64,000 bases of DNA from Bosea sp. AS-1. Lineage in GTDB: Bacteria; Pseudomonadota; Alphaproteobacteria; Rhizobiales; Beijerinckiaceae. The translations under genes and the position numbers were made by a program. The stretch lies in NCBI RefSeq assembly GCF_002220095.1, contig NZ_CP022372.1, forward strand, positions 4,746,501 to 4,810,500, in the 5' to 3' direction. Within the stretch, counting starts at the first letter, position 1. Each line of letters opens with the position of its first letter. Below, in pieces: positions 16,845 to 24,446 of the stretch. Under the pieces are notes generated by a model. It did not search any database. It saw nothing but the letters and a program-made list of their open reading frames with translations, and was not told where the DNA came from.

Positions 16845-17852
16845 TCAGTCCGCGATCTCCTCGACAGGGCGAACGAGCTGCGGGCCGAGGTGAAGGTAGC
16901 GCGTCGCCCGGCGCTTGGCCGCGATATCGGCCCAGACCCGCTCGACCTCGGCCGTCGTCAGCTGCGCGGCGGCGCCGACCTCCGCGGCTGGAACGCCGTT
17001 GTTGAGGCCGAAGAGGCAGAGATCCATGCGGTCGTATGGCAGGGAGAAATAGAATTCCTCCTGCGTCTGCTCCAGGGAATAGGTGTCGGTCGTCGGCGGC
17101 CGACGGCGGATCTCCTCAGGGACGCCGAGATGGGCGGCGAGCGCATAGACCTGGCTTTTGTAAAGATGGGCGATCGGTTTGACGTCAGCCGCGCCGTCGC
17201 CGTTCTTGACGAAGAAGCCCTGGTCGTATTCGAGCCGGTTCGGCGTGCCGAGAACGGCGAAATTCAGCCGGTCGGCGTGATAGTATTCGATCTGCTTGCG
17301 CGTGCGCTGCTTCATGTTGGTGGCGGCGACGATGCCGAGATAGACCGCCGGCGGCATTCGCAGCTTGGTCTGCCGGCCATCGGGGTCCCGAACCACCAGC
17401 GAGGAGATGTTGTAACCATCGCCGGCAAGCGCGTTGGCGATGACGATCTTCGAGGCCCAGCCCTGACCGTATTCCGGCACGAGTTCGCGGATGAAGGCAT
17501 CGCGCCGCTCATAGCACCCCATCGCGCTCAAGGACGGGGCAATGTCCTCGACGATCGCCTCGACGCCGAAGGTGTCCGCGACCAACCGGCCGAGGCGAAG
17601 GCTCTCGGGATCGGAATCGCTTTCAGGCATCAGCAGGCAGAAGACGTTCTTCGCGCCGACAGCGCGGACTGCAAGCGCGACCGAGACGCTGGAATCGATG
17701 CCGCCGGAGAGGCCGAGCACCAGTCCGCGCTTGCGCATGCCACGGAGCTGCTCGCGCAGCCCAGCGACGATACGGTCGGCTTCGGCGACACTGTCGAGTG
17801 CCAATGTGCCGACCGAGAAGGCGGGGCGACCAGGGGCAGGAGAGATGTTCAT
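16845..17852 (-). CDS. NAD(+)-synthase-like ATP-pyrophosphatase (NadE family, no glutaminase domain)
   Basis: 335 residues from ATG 17852, overlapping the ligase stop by 4 bp. The PP-loop LGLSGGIDSS ends at residue 55, and the NadE signature GTPNRLEYDQGFFVKNGDGAADVKPI appears in shortened or altered form around residues 205-230. NadE adenylates a carboxylate and replaces AMP with ammonia. The protein lacks the N-terminal nitrilase-type glutaminase of long NadE proteins but is longer than the short ammonia-dependent form. Its place in an operon with asparagine synthase, ACP and a ligase suggests a recruited amide-forming enzyme, though a housekeeping NAD role cannot be excluded. Confidence 0.85.
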   Translation of the reverse strand: MNISPAPGRPAFSVGTLALDSVAEADRIVAGLREQLRGMRKRGLVLGLSGGIDSSVSVALAVRAVGAKNVFCLLMPESDSDPESLRLGRLVADTFGVEAIVEDIAPSLSAMGCYERRDAFIRELVPEYGQGWASKIVIANALAGDGYNISSLVVRDPDGRQTKLRMPPAVYLGIVAATNMKQRTRKQIEYYHADRLNFAVLGTPNRLEYDQGFFVKNGDGAADVKPIAHLYKSQVYALAAHLGVPEEIRRRPPTTDTYSLEQTQEEFYFSLPYDRMDLCLFGLNNGVPAAEVGAAAQLTTAEVERVWADIAAKRRATRYLHLGPQLVRPVEEIAD

Positions 17853-19393
17853 TCCGCCGCTCCGAACGTTTCGGCCGCCAGACGCCGACTGACCTTTCCA
17901 GTGTCGGTCTTCGGCAGTTCATGGCGGAATTCGACGAGCTTCGGCACCATGAAATCCTCGAGATGGGTCGCGCAGTGGCGAATGACGTCCCGCTCGCTCA
18001 GGCTCTCGTCCGCGAGCACGACGAGCGCAGCGATGGCATGGCCGAGCACCGGATCCGGCACGCCGGTCACCACCGCTTCGGCGATGCCGGGATGGGCATG
18101 GAGCACCGCCTCGACCTCCTTCGGTGCGACCTTCTCGCCGCGCGTCTTGATGATGTCGTCCTTGCGACCGACGAAATAGAGGAACCCTTCCTCGTCCATG
18201 CGGAACAGGTCGCCGGTATGGAGGCGCTTTTCCCAGGGGTTCGGGCCGGGGCGCAGCATCTGTTCGGTTGCCACCTCGTTGCGCCAATAGCCCTGCATGA
18301 CATGAGGGCCGCGGATGACCAATTCGCCCGCCACGCCGGGCGGCACGCGGTTGCCGTCGTCGTCGACGACGATCGCTTCGGTGTTGGGAATGGCGACGCC
18401 GACGGAGCCCGGCCTGCGGTCCAGCTCTTCCGGCGGCAGATAGGTGCAGCGCTTGCACTCGGTCAGCCCGTACATGGAATAAAGCCGCACCCCCGGAAAC
18501 AGCTCGCGCAGGCGGGCGATGTGCGGAGGCGGCAGGGCGGCGGCGGTGTTCGAGATATAGCGCAGGCCCGGCAGGAAACCCGGTTCGAGGTCACGCATCT
18601 GCAGGATCAGCGCCGCCATCGTCGGCACGAGCGGGAAGCCGGTGACCCCTTCCGCGCGAATGCGGTCGAAGATGGCCTGCGGAAAGGCGAAGGATTTCTC
18701 GAGAACGAGGGTCGCGCCGAGCTTCATCGCCATCAGCAGCTGGTAGAGGCCGTAGTCGAAGGCCAGCGGCAGGACGTTGAGGATGACGTCGTCAGGCGTA
18801 TTGCGCAGATAGGTCGTGATGGAGTCGGCAGCGGCATCGATATTGCGATGCGTCATCATCACGCCCTTGGGACGTCCGGTCGAGCCCGAGGTGTAGATCA
18901 GCATGGCGAGATCGACGTCGATCCCGCCATGGCCCACGGGCTCCAGCGCGGTTTCGAGACAATCCTCGAAGGAAACCGCACCATCCGGCGTGACACCTGA
19001 CGGTGGCCGCGTCGAAGCCACGAAGAACGATCGGCCCGACAGAACCTTTGCCTGTGCCACCACCGGCATCAGCTTCGCCTGGGTCAGAACCGCCGCGGGC
19101 TCGCAGTCGGCGATGACATAGGCAAGCTTGTCGGCCTTGGTGGAAGCATTGATCGGGCTGAATGTCGCGCCCGCCTTGAGAATCGCGAAAATCGCGACGA
19201 CCGCTTCCCAGCAGTTGTCCATGAAGACGAGGACGCGATCGTCGCGCCGCACGCCATTCGCTGAGAGCGCAACAGCGAGCCGGCTCGACAGATCGTCCAG
19301 CTCGTCATAGCGCAACCGTCTCCGGTCCGTGACCAGTGCCGTCTTCGCGCCATGCGCAGCCGCATTCGCGATCAGGAATTGCTCGACCCGCAT
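17849..19393 (-). CDS. AMP-forming acyl/aminoacyl ligase (adenylating enzyme)
   Basis: 514 residues from ATG 19393. ANL-superfamily motifs are complete: P-loop YTSGSTGRPKG (about 167-177), YGLTE, the hinge region with KTRGEKVAPKEVE, and the C-terminal catalytic Lys in KTDTGKVSRR near residue 502. It would adenylate a carboxylic acid and load it on the carrier protein encoded just upstream, 18 bp away. The GLTECKRCTYLPPEELDRRPGS stretch resembles, from memory, ligases associated with exosortase/EPS loci, but no exosortase gene is here. Substrate unknown. Confidence 0.92.
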   Translation of the reverse strand: MRVEQFLIANAAAHGAKTALVTDRRRLRYDELDDLSSRLAVALSANGVRRDDRVLVFMDNCWEAVVAIFAILKAGATFSPINASTKADKLAYVIADCEPAAVLTQAKLMPVVAQAKVLSGRSFFVASTRPPSGVTPDGAVSFEDCLETALEPVGHGGIDVDLAMLIYTSGSTGRPKGVMMTHRNIDAAADSITTYLRNTPDDVILNVLPLAFDYGLYQLLMAMKLGATLVLEKSFAFPQAIFDRIRAEGVTGFPLVPTMAALILQMRDLEPGFLPGLRYISNTAAALPPPHIARLRELFPGVRLYSMYGLTECKRCTYLPPEELDRRPGSVGVAIPNTEAIVVDDDGNRVPPGVAGELVIRGPHVMQGYWRNEVATEQMLRPGPNPWEKRLHTGDLFRMDEEGFLYFVGRKDDIIKTRGEKVAPKEVEAVLHAHPGIAEAVVTGVPDPVLGHAIAALVVLADESLSERDVIRHCATHLEDFMVPKLVEFRHELPKTDTGKVSRRLAAETFGAAE

Positions 19394-19411
19394 GTCTCAG
19401 CGCCTGCGCCG

Positions 19412-19678
19412 TCAGGCGGGGGCGAGCGATGCGGTCTTCGCGGAGATGAAGGCCGTGATGCGCGCCAGCGAATCGAGATTGGCCGGCACGATATCGGCAT
19501 CCGCGACCGTGATCTCGTAACGATCCTCGATGAACGCCACGAGTTCGAGAACACCGGTGGAATCGATGATGCCGTTCTCGATGAGCGAATCCGTGTCGGC
19601 GATGGCCTGGCTGGCGTCACCGAACAGGAAATTCTCGATGATGAAAGCCTTTACGGCGTCCTGAATCGTGTCTGTCAT
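19412..19678 (-). CDS. Acyl carrier protein
   Basis: 88 residues from ATG 19678. It is small, acidic and helical, with the phosphopantetheine attachment Ser40 in ENGIIDSTGVLELV. The motif departs from the fatty-acid ACP sequence DSLDxVE, indicating a specialised carrier protein rather than the housekeeping AcpP. It sits between asparagine synthase (22 bp) and the AMP ligase (18 bp), so it most likely carries the acid activated by that ligase while it is modified. Confidence 0.93.
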   Translation of the reverse strand: MTDTIQDAVKAFIIENFLFGDASQAIADTDSLIENGIIDSTGVLELVAFIEDRYEITVADADIVPANLDSLARITAFISAKTASLAPA

Positions 19679-19700
19679 GTCTTCCCCCAGTTGGATGATA

Positions 19701-21638
19701 TCAGGCGGCCCTGGCGCTGCAACGACGTGAGCCGGTGAAAGTCGCGAGCCAGAGCTGCGTCGACAGGATGCCGACGAACGCCGCGTTGTCGCGGAAGCCG
19801 GAAGCCGGATGGCGGCTGCATTTCTCGTGCAGCTTCGTTACCGCTTTCGGATTGAACAGCCCGCCGGCGCCGACCTCGGCCTCGCTCAGCATCGCCCCGA
19901 CATAATCTCTCGCACCCTGCCCCACGAAGGACTGGCTATCGGGAGCGCGGTAGGGCTGCTTGGGCCGCTGGCTGATCACGGGCGGCAGCAGGTCTTTCGT
20001 GGCTTCCCGCAGAATATGCTTCTCAATCAGCCCCTTCAGCTTCATCTCGGGCGGCAGGCCGGCGGCGAATTCGACGAGGCGGTGATCGAGGAAGGGAAAG
20101 CGGCCTTCGATGCCGTGAGCCATCGCCATGCGATCGCCCTGGCTCGACAGGATGTAGCCGGGCAGAAGGAAACGCGTTTCGAGATATTGCGCCTGATGCA
20201 GCGGATGCCAGCGGGCAAAGGCCTCGGGCAGCCGCGTGATCATTTCCTCGACGGCATCGTATCCGGACAAGCTGGCACGCAGATCGCCGGAGAAGAACAG
20301 CTTCGTTGCCGCCGTGCCGTCGAGACGCGCCCGGTGTGAGAACAGCGGATCATCGAGCCCGGTGCCGCCCGCCCCGAAGAAGGAGGCCAGATATTCGGCC
20401 GATTGCTGCCTCAAACCCGGCAGATAGGGATAGAGCTTGCGGAACAGATGCGGCCGGATGCGCGAGCCGGGCTGCCTTGCGCAGAAGCGACGAACCCGCG
20501 CCTCCTTGAAGATATCGTAGCCGGCGAAGACTTCGTCGGCGCCCTCGCCCGTCAGCACCACTTTCAAGCCGGCTTCGCGCACGAGGCCCGAGAGCTTGTA
20601 AAGCGGGGCGGGAGCCGTGCGCAGGACCGGCCGCTCCGTGAAGCGGACGACATCGGGAAAGGCAGCGGCGATATCGCCCTCGACGCAGGCGACGGCGCTG
20701 TGCTGCGTGCCGAGCGCACGGGCCATTTCGAGTTGGAAGGCGCTCTCGTCGTGTTCCGCGCTATCGAAGGTGACCGAGAAGGTTCTCAAGCCCCCCGGCG
20801 CCATGCCAGCCGCCAACGCCGAAGTGATCGAGGAATCGAGCCCACCCGAGAGATAGGCGCCTACGGGCACATCGGCGCGCATGCGGATACGGGTCGCATC
20901 CGTCAGGAGCGCCCGCAGTTCCTCGGCAGCCGCTCGTTCGTCCCGGTGCCGGGACGGTGCGTCTCGGTCGGGATAGCCCAGGCTCCAATAGGGCCGCGTC
21001 GAGACGCCGCCCTCCTGCACGATCATCAGGCTGGCGGGCTCGAGCTCGCAGATGCCGCGAAAGGCCGTGCGTGGCGCGATCGGCGCCCAGAGTGTGAAGA
21101 TCTGGTCGAGCGCCACCGGGTCGAGCTCGGCCTCCACGCCTGGAACCTGCAGCAGCGCCTTGACCTCGGAAGCGAAGTAGAGTCGTTCGCCCTGCCAGGT
21201 GTAGAAGAGCGGCCGCACTCCCATACGGTCTCGCGCCAGAACCGTGCGATGGCGGCGGCCATCCCAGAGCGCGAAAGCGAAATCGCCGTTGAGGACGGAG
21301 AGGCAGTCCTCCCCCATCTCGTCATAGAGATGCAGGATCACCTCGGTGTCGCTGGTCGTCCGGAACCGCCGCCCCTTGGCGAGGAGTTGCTCGCGCAGCT
21401 CGACATAGTTGAAGATCTCGCCATTGAAGGCGATCGTCAGATCGCCCGTCGCGTCGGACATCGGCTGCTGGCCGTCATCGAGGCCGACGATCGCCAGTCG
21501 CGCATGACCGAGGCCGGCCGCCTCTGCGGTAAAGAACCCCTGTCCGTCGGGGCCGCGATGCGCAATGGCGGCAGTCATCCTCTCAAGGAGGGCCTTTCCA
21601 TCCCGGACCGCGCCGAAATAGCCGCCAAAACCGCACAT
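19701..21638 (-). CDS. asnB: Asparagine synthase (glutamine-hydrolysing) family amidotransferase
   Basis: 645 residues from ATG 21638. The N-terminal class II glutaminase has catalytic Cys2 (MCGFGGYFG), RGPDGQG, and NGEIFNYVELR for glutamine binding. The C-terminal synthetase has the PP-loop LSGGLDSS near residue 260. Enzymes of this type move glutamine nitrogen to an adenylated carboxylate. As first gene of a four-gene operon with a carrier protein and ligase it probably amidates a dedicated intermediate rather than making free asparagine; that is inference. AsnB paralogues in carrier-protein and EPS clusters are known. Confidence 0.93.
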   Translation of the reverse strand: MCGFGGYFGAVRDGKALLERMTAAIAHRGPDGQGFFTAEAAGLGHARLAIVGLDDGQQPMSDATGDLTIAFNGEIFNYVELREQLLAKGRRFRTTSDTEVILHLYDEMGEDCLSVLNGDFAFALWDGRRHRTVLARDRMGVRPLFYTWQGERLYFASEVKALLQVPGVEAELDPVALDQIFTLWAPIAPRTAFRGICELEPASLMIVQEGGVSTRPYWSLGYPDRDAPSRHRDERAAAEELRALLTDATRIRMRADVPVGAYLSGGLDSSITSALAAGMAPGGLRTFSVTFDSAEHDESAFQLEMARALGTQHSAVACVEGDIAAAFPDVVRFTERPVLRTAPAPLYKLSGLVREAGLKVVLTGEGADEVFAGYDIFKEARVRRFCARQPGSRIRPHLFRKLYPYLPGLRQQSAEYLASFFGAGGTGLDDPLFSHRARLDGTAATKLFFSGDLRASLSGYDAVEEMITRLPEAFARWHPLHQAQYLETRFLLPGYILSSQGDRMAMAHGIEGRFPFLDHRLVEFAAGLPPEMKLKGLIEKHILREATKDLLPPVISQRPKQPYRAPDSQSFVGQGARDYVGAMLSEAEVGAGGLFNPKAVTKLHEKCSRHPASGFRDNAAFVGILSTQLWLATFTGSRRCSARAA

Positions 21639-22053
21639 GCCGAGATATTTCCGAATCCACCAGCGCAGTCCGGACTATAGCCAGCAAGGCACCCGCATGT
21701 ACTAAACTTCTGAGACTATTCATGGGGATGGTAAATTTCGGCACCGTAACTGCAGGTCTTTTTGCGGCAGAGCCGATCCGCCGCGCGATGACGTTAGGTT
21801 GCAACGCTATGGTGTGGCGACCGCCGGACCTTGGCTGAACATCCATCACGCGACGGCGGCCAACGCCATGCGCCCCGCCCGTCCTACCCGGCACGCGCCG
21901 ACTGGGTCCGCCAGATGAGCCGGCTTGTATTTGCGGTTCCTTACGGAATGCGGCTAGAATCCCGAGATCCAAACCAACCTGGAGAAAACCATCAGAGGCG
22001 GCCAGCTGCGGCCAGCCTTTCGCGAAAACCGTTTGTCGAAATGGAGTGACTTG
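21639..22053. other. 415-bp intergenic region upstream of asnB
   Basis: Should contain the promoter for the asnB-ACP-ligase-nadE operon (minus strand) and for the small lipoprotein gene (plus strand). Locally more AT-rich around 21695-21800. I see no strong palindrome, no RNA-like structure and no small gene with a credible ribosome-binding site. Confidence 0.5.
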
Positions 22054-22263
22054 ATGAAATGGATGTCCGTCGCCGCCGCCCTGGCTCTTCTCGGCTGCAG
22101 CAGTACGCCACAGTCAAATCATGTCGGCGGGGACCTGACGGTGGGAACCGCACATTGCTCGAAATTCAGCTGGGGCACCTCGCAAATGGCGGAATGCCTC
22201 GATCGCGCGGCTGAAAGCCAGGCTGCAACCATGTCCGCTCCGCAGGCAGACGGAAAGGGCTGA
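22054..22263 (+). CDS. Small putative lipoprotein
   Basis: 69 residues from ATG 22054, with a GGAG at 22043-22046 as ribosome-binding site; an in-frame TTG at 22033 is less likely. MKWMSVAAALALLGCSS is a short lipoprotein signal with lipobox LLGC, so the mature protein would start at Cys15 and be membrane anchored. Two further Cys residues (HCSK, ECLD) could form a disulfide. I do not recognise the family. It lies 3' to 3' with the histidine kinase gene and near the Dsb genes. Confidence 0.65.
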   Translation: MKWMSVAAALALLGCSSTPQSNHVGGDLTVGTAHCSKFSWGTSQMAECLDRAAESQAATMSAPQADGKG

Positions 22264-22270
22264 TCTCGAA

Positions 22271-22298
22271 GGGCGTCATCGCAAGATGGCGTCCTTTC
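22271..22298. terminator. Possible terminator hairpin between lipoprotein and histidine kinase genes
   Basis: GGGCGTCAT-cgcaag-ATGGCGTCC forms a 9-bp stem with two G-T wobble pairs, 8 nt after the lipoprotein stop and followed by a short T run (TTT). It lies between two converging genes and could serve both directions. Confidence 0.45.
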
Positions 22299-22312
22299 CG
22301 TCTGAGGCGCTC

Positions 22313-23677
22313 TCAGCCGGCGCTATCGAGCGCTCGGACATCGACCGAACGCAATGGTGCGGCGTCCTCGAAGATCAGCGCGCAACGAAGGCCATGACGG
22401 TCGCTTCGGTTATCCAGCTCGAGCCTGGCGCCCATCCGCCGGGCGGCCATCTCGGCAATGGTCAGGCCGAGGCCGGTTCCAGCATGGTTGCGTGCGCTTC
22501 CTCGGAAAAAACGCTGCCTGACCAGCGGCAGCTCGCTCTCCGGAATGCCGGGCCCGTCGTCCACCACCGCGATACCCCTGCCCCCGGGCAGGGCCCGCCA
22601 CGCAACCACGCCGGGCGCCTCCATGTAGCCGACGGCGTTGTCATGGAGGTTGCGCAGCACGAGATGCAGGCTGTCGGCCTCCACGCGAAGCAGGAGGCCA
22701 TGCAGCGCCGGATCGAGCCGGAGCTCGATGCCTGGCGGGCACGGCACACTGGCAACGACCTCCCGGAGCGCTGCACCGGCGTCGACCTCATCGCTATGCG
22801 CCGGTTGCGGCATGGCTTCGAGCCGCGCCAGCGCCAGCAGTTGCCGGGCGAGCCGGCTGGTGCGATCGACCGCGATCAGGATCTGCCGCAGCGCGCCGTT
22901 CCGGATATCCGGATCCTGCGCCGCGATCGCCACCTGCGCCTGTGTCTTCAGCCCGGCGAGCGGGGTCTGCAATTCATGCGCGGCGAAAGCCGTGATCTCG
23001 CGCTCGTGGCGCCGCGCCGCCTCGACCTTGCCGAACAGACCGTTCAGCGCGGCAATGAGCGGGCGCACCTCCGACGGCGCATCGCCCGGCGCCAGCGGGC
23101 TGGCATCGTCGCCGTCACGCGCGGCGATCTGCCGGGCGACGGCCTTCAGCGGACTCAGCCCACGCCCAAGGCTGAGCCAGATCATCAGGCCGAGCAACGG
23201 CGCAATGAGCAACGCCGGCGCGACCAGCCCGGCGACGAGATCCCGGACCAGTCTGTCGCGCAGGCCGATGCGATCGCCGACCGCCACGCGCACGCCCTTT
23301 GTCGCATCGACGATGGTGTAGATTCGCCACGGCTCGCCGCCGACCTCGCGATCGCTGAAACCCTCCGCATCCTGGGCAAGGCTCTGGTCAGGCGCCCCGC
23401 TGGAGCGAGCGAGCAGCCGCCCGTCGAGCGACCAGATCTGGCAGGAGAGCTGGCGGGAATAGCCGGCATCCTCGAAGGCCGGCGCGGCTGCAGCCGCCGG
23501 CATGTTGCCGCTGGCGACGAGCGAATGGACCATCCTCGCCGCCTCCTGCAGGCGGGTGTCGAGCACATGCTCCAGCTCGGAACGGCTGCCGAGATAGATC
23601 CAGGCGACGGCGCAGAACCAGATCGCACCGGTGGCGGCGAGCAGCAGCAGGAACAGGCGACGGCGCAACGAGGTCAT
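22313..23677 (-). CDS. Sensor histidine kinase, QseC/PmrB-like
   Basis: 454 residues from ATG 23677. Two membrane segments (about 8-29 and 147-170) flank a periplasmic sensor of about 115 residues. A HAMP linker follows, then the phospho-accepting His234 in FAAHELQTP, the N box in LRNLHDNAVGY, the G1 box VVDDGPGIP and the G2 box GTGLGLTIAEM. The architecture matches the QseC/PmrB/TctE group. Its start overlaps the response regulator stop by 4 bp, so they form a pair. The 3' end faces the small lipoprotein gene. Confidence 0.93.
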   Translation of the reverse strand: MTSLRRRLFLLLLAATGAIWFCAVAWIYLGSRSELEHVLDTRLQEAARMVHSLVASGNMPAAAAAPAFEDAGYSRQLSCQIWSLDGRLLARSSGAPDQSLAQDAEGFSDREVGGEPWRIYTIVDATKGVRVAVGDRIGLRDRLVRDLVAGLVAPALLIAPLLGLMIWLSLGRGLSPLKAVARQIAARDGDDASPLAPGDAPSEVRPLIAALNGLFGKVEAARRHEREITAFAAHELQTPLAGLKTQAQVAIAAQDPDIRNGALRQILIAVDRTSRLARQLLALARLEAMPQPAHSDEVDAGAALREVVASVPCPPGIELRLDPALHGLLLRVEADSLHLVLRNLHDNAVGYMEAPGVVAWRALPGGRGIAVVDDGPGIPESELPLVRQRFFRGSARNHAGTGLGLTIAEMAARRMGARLELDNRSDRHGLRCALIFEDAAPLRSVDVRALDSAG

Positions 23678-24336
23678 GCCGATCTCCGCATCCGGTAGCC
23701 GAGGCCGCGTACGGTCTCGATGGCATCCCGCCCGATCTTGGCGCGCAGGTTGTGGATATGGACCTCGACGGCATTGCTCTCGACCTCCTCCTGCCAGCCA
23801 TAGAGCCGGTCCTCCAGCTCGGCGCGGGATCGGACGACACCCGGTCGCTCCATCAGGGCGGAGAGCAACGCGAATTCCCGCCGCGACAGGCCAACCGCGT
23901 TTCCGCGGACCGTTGCGCTCAACCCGGCAGGATCGAGCACGATGTCACCGACTTTCAGAAGCGCATCCGCCCGGCCGGAGCGGCGACGCGACAGCGCGCG
24001 CAACCGGGCCGCGAGCTCATCGAGATCGAAGGGCTTGCCGAGATAGTCGTCGCCGCCCGCATCGAGGCCGCGAATCCGGTCCTGCGTCTGGTCGAGGGCC
24101 GTAAGCAGCAGGACGGGCGTGGCATCCTTCGCCCGCCGCATCTCCGCGAGCAGGTCGAGCCCCGAGCCATCCGGCAGCATCAGATCGAGGACCACCGCGT
24201 CGTAGACCCCGGTAGCGAGGGCCGCACGGGCATCGCCACAGTCACCGACCCGGTCGACGGTCCAGCCCGAGAGGCCGAGCCCGACCTGCAGCCCATCCGA
24301 CAGGACAGGGTCGTCTTCCACCACCAGTATCCGCAT
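23674..24336 (-). CDS. OmpR-family response regulator, QseB/PmrA-like
   Basis: 220 residues from ATG 24336, chosen because MRILVVEDDP is the canonical receiver start. The phospho-acceptor is Asp51 (VVLDLMLPDG), with LTALD and the Lys of YLGKPF in place. The C-terminal winged helix contains LYGWQEEVESNAVEVHIHNLR, the hallmark stretch of QseB/PmrA regulators. A perfect PmrA-type box lies about 40-60 bp upstream in the divergent promoter shared with dsbD, so it probably regulates itself and the Dsb genes. Confidence 0.94.
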   Translation of the reverse strand: MRILVVEDDPVLSDGLQVGLGLSGWTVDRVGDCGDARAALATGVYDAVVLDLMLPDGSGLDLLAEMRRAKDATPVLLLTALDQTQDRIRGLDAGGDDYLGKPFDLDELAARLRALSRRRSGRADALLKVGDIVLDPAGLSATVRGNAVGLSRREFALLSALMERPGVVRSRAELEDRLYGWQEEVESNAVEVHIHNLRAKIGRDAIETVRGLGYRMRRSA

Positions 24337-24376
24337 CGCGGCGCGATCTCCTTGCCGGCCGTCGTTCCGCAGCGAC

Positions 24377-24393
24377 CTTAAGGCTGGCTTAAG
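24377..24393. promoter_or_regulatory. PmrA/QseB-type box CTTAAG-N5-CTTAAG
   Basis: Two copies of CTTAAG separated by exactly five bases (gctgg), giving an 11-bp direct-repeat period. This is the half-site arrangement published for PmrA/BasR and close to that of QseB, both OmpR-family regulators. It sits in the 110-bp divergent region between the response-regulator gene and dsbD. Confidence 0.7.
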
Positions 24394-24446
24394 CTGGAAG
24401 GCGAGGCTGCGCGGCATCGATCACGATCAAAAGCCTCTGCAGACGC

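Noticed and set aside
20403..21680. A 425-codon plus-strand open frame over asnB
   Set aside because: Antisense to asparagine synthase, which has complete catalytic motifs; the plus-strand product shows no domain.
21831..22049. 72-codon open frame in the asnB upstream region
   Set aside because: No ribosome-binding site, biased Arg/Pro-rich product and overlap with the lipoprotein leader.
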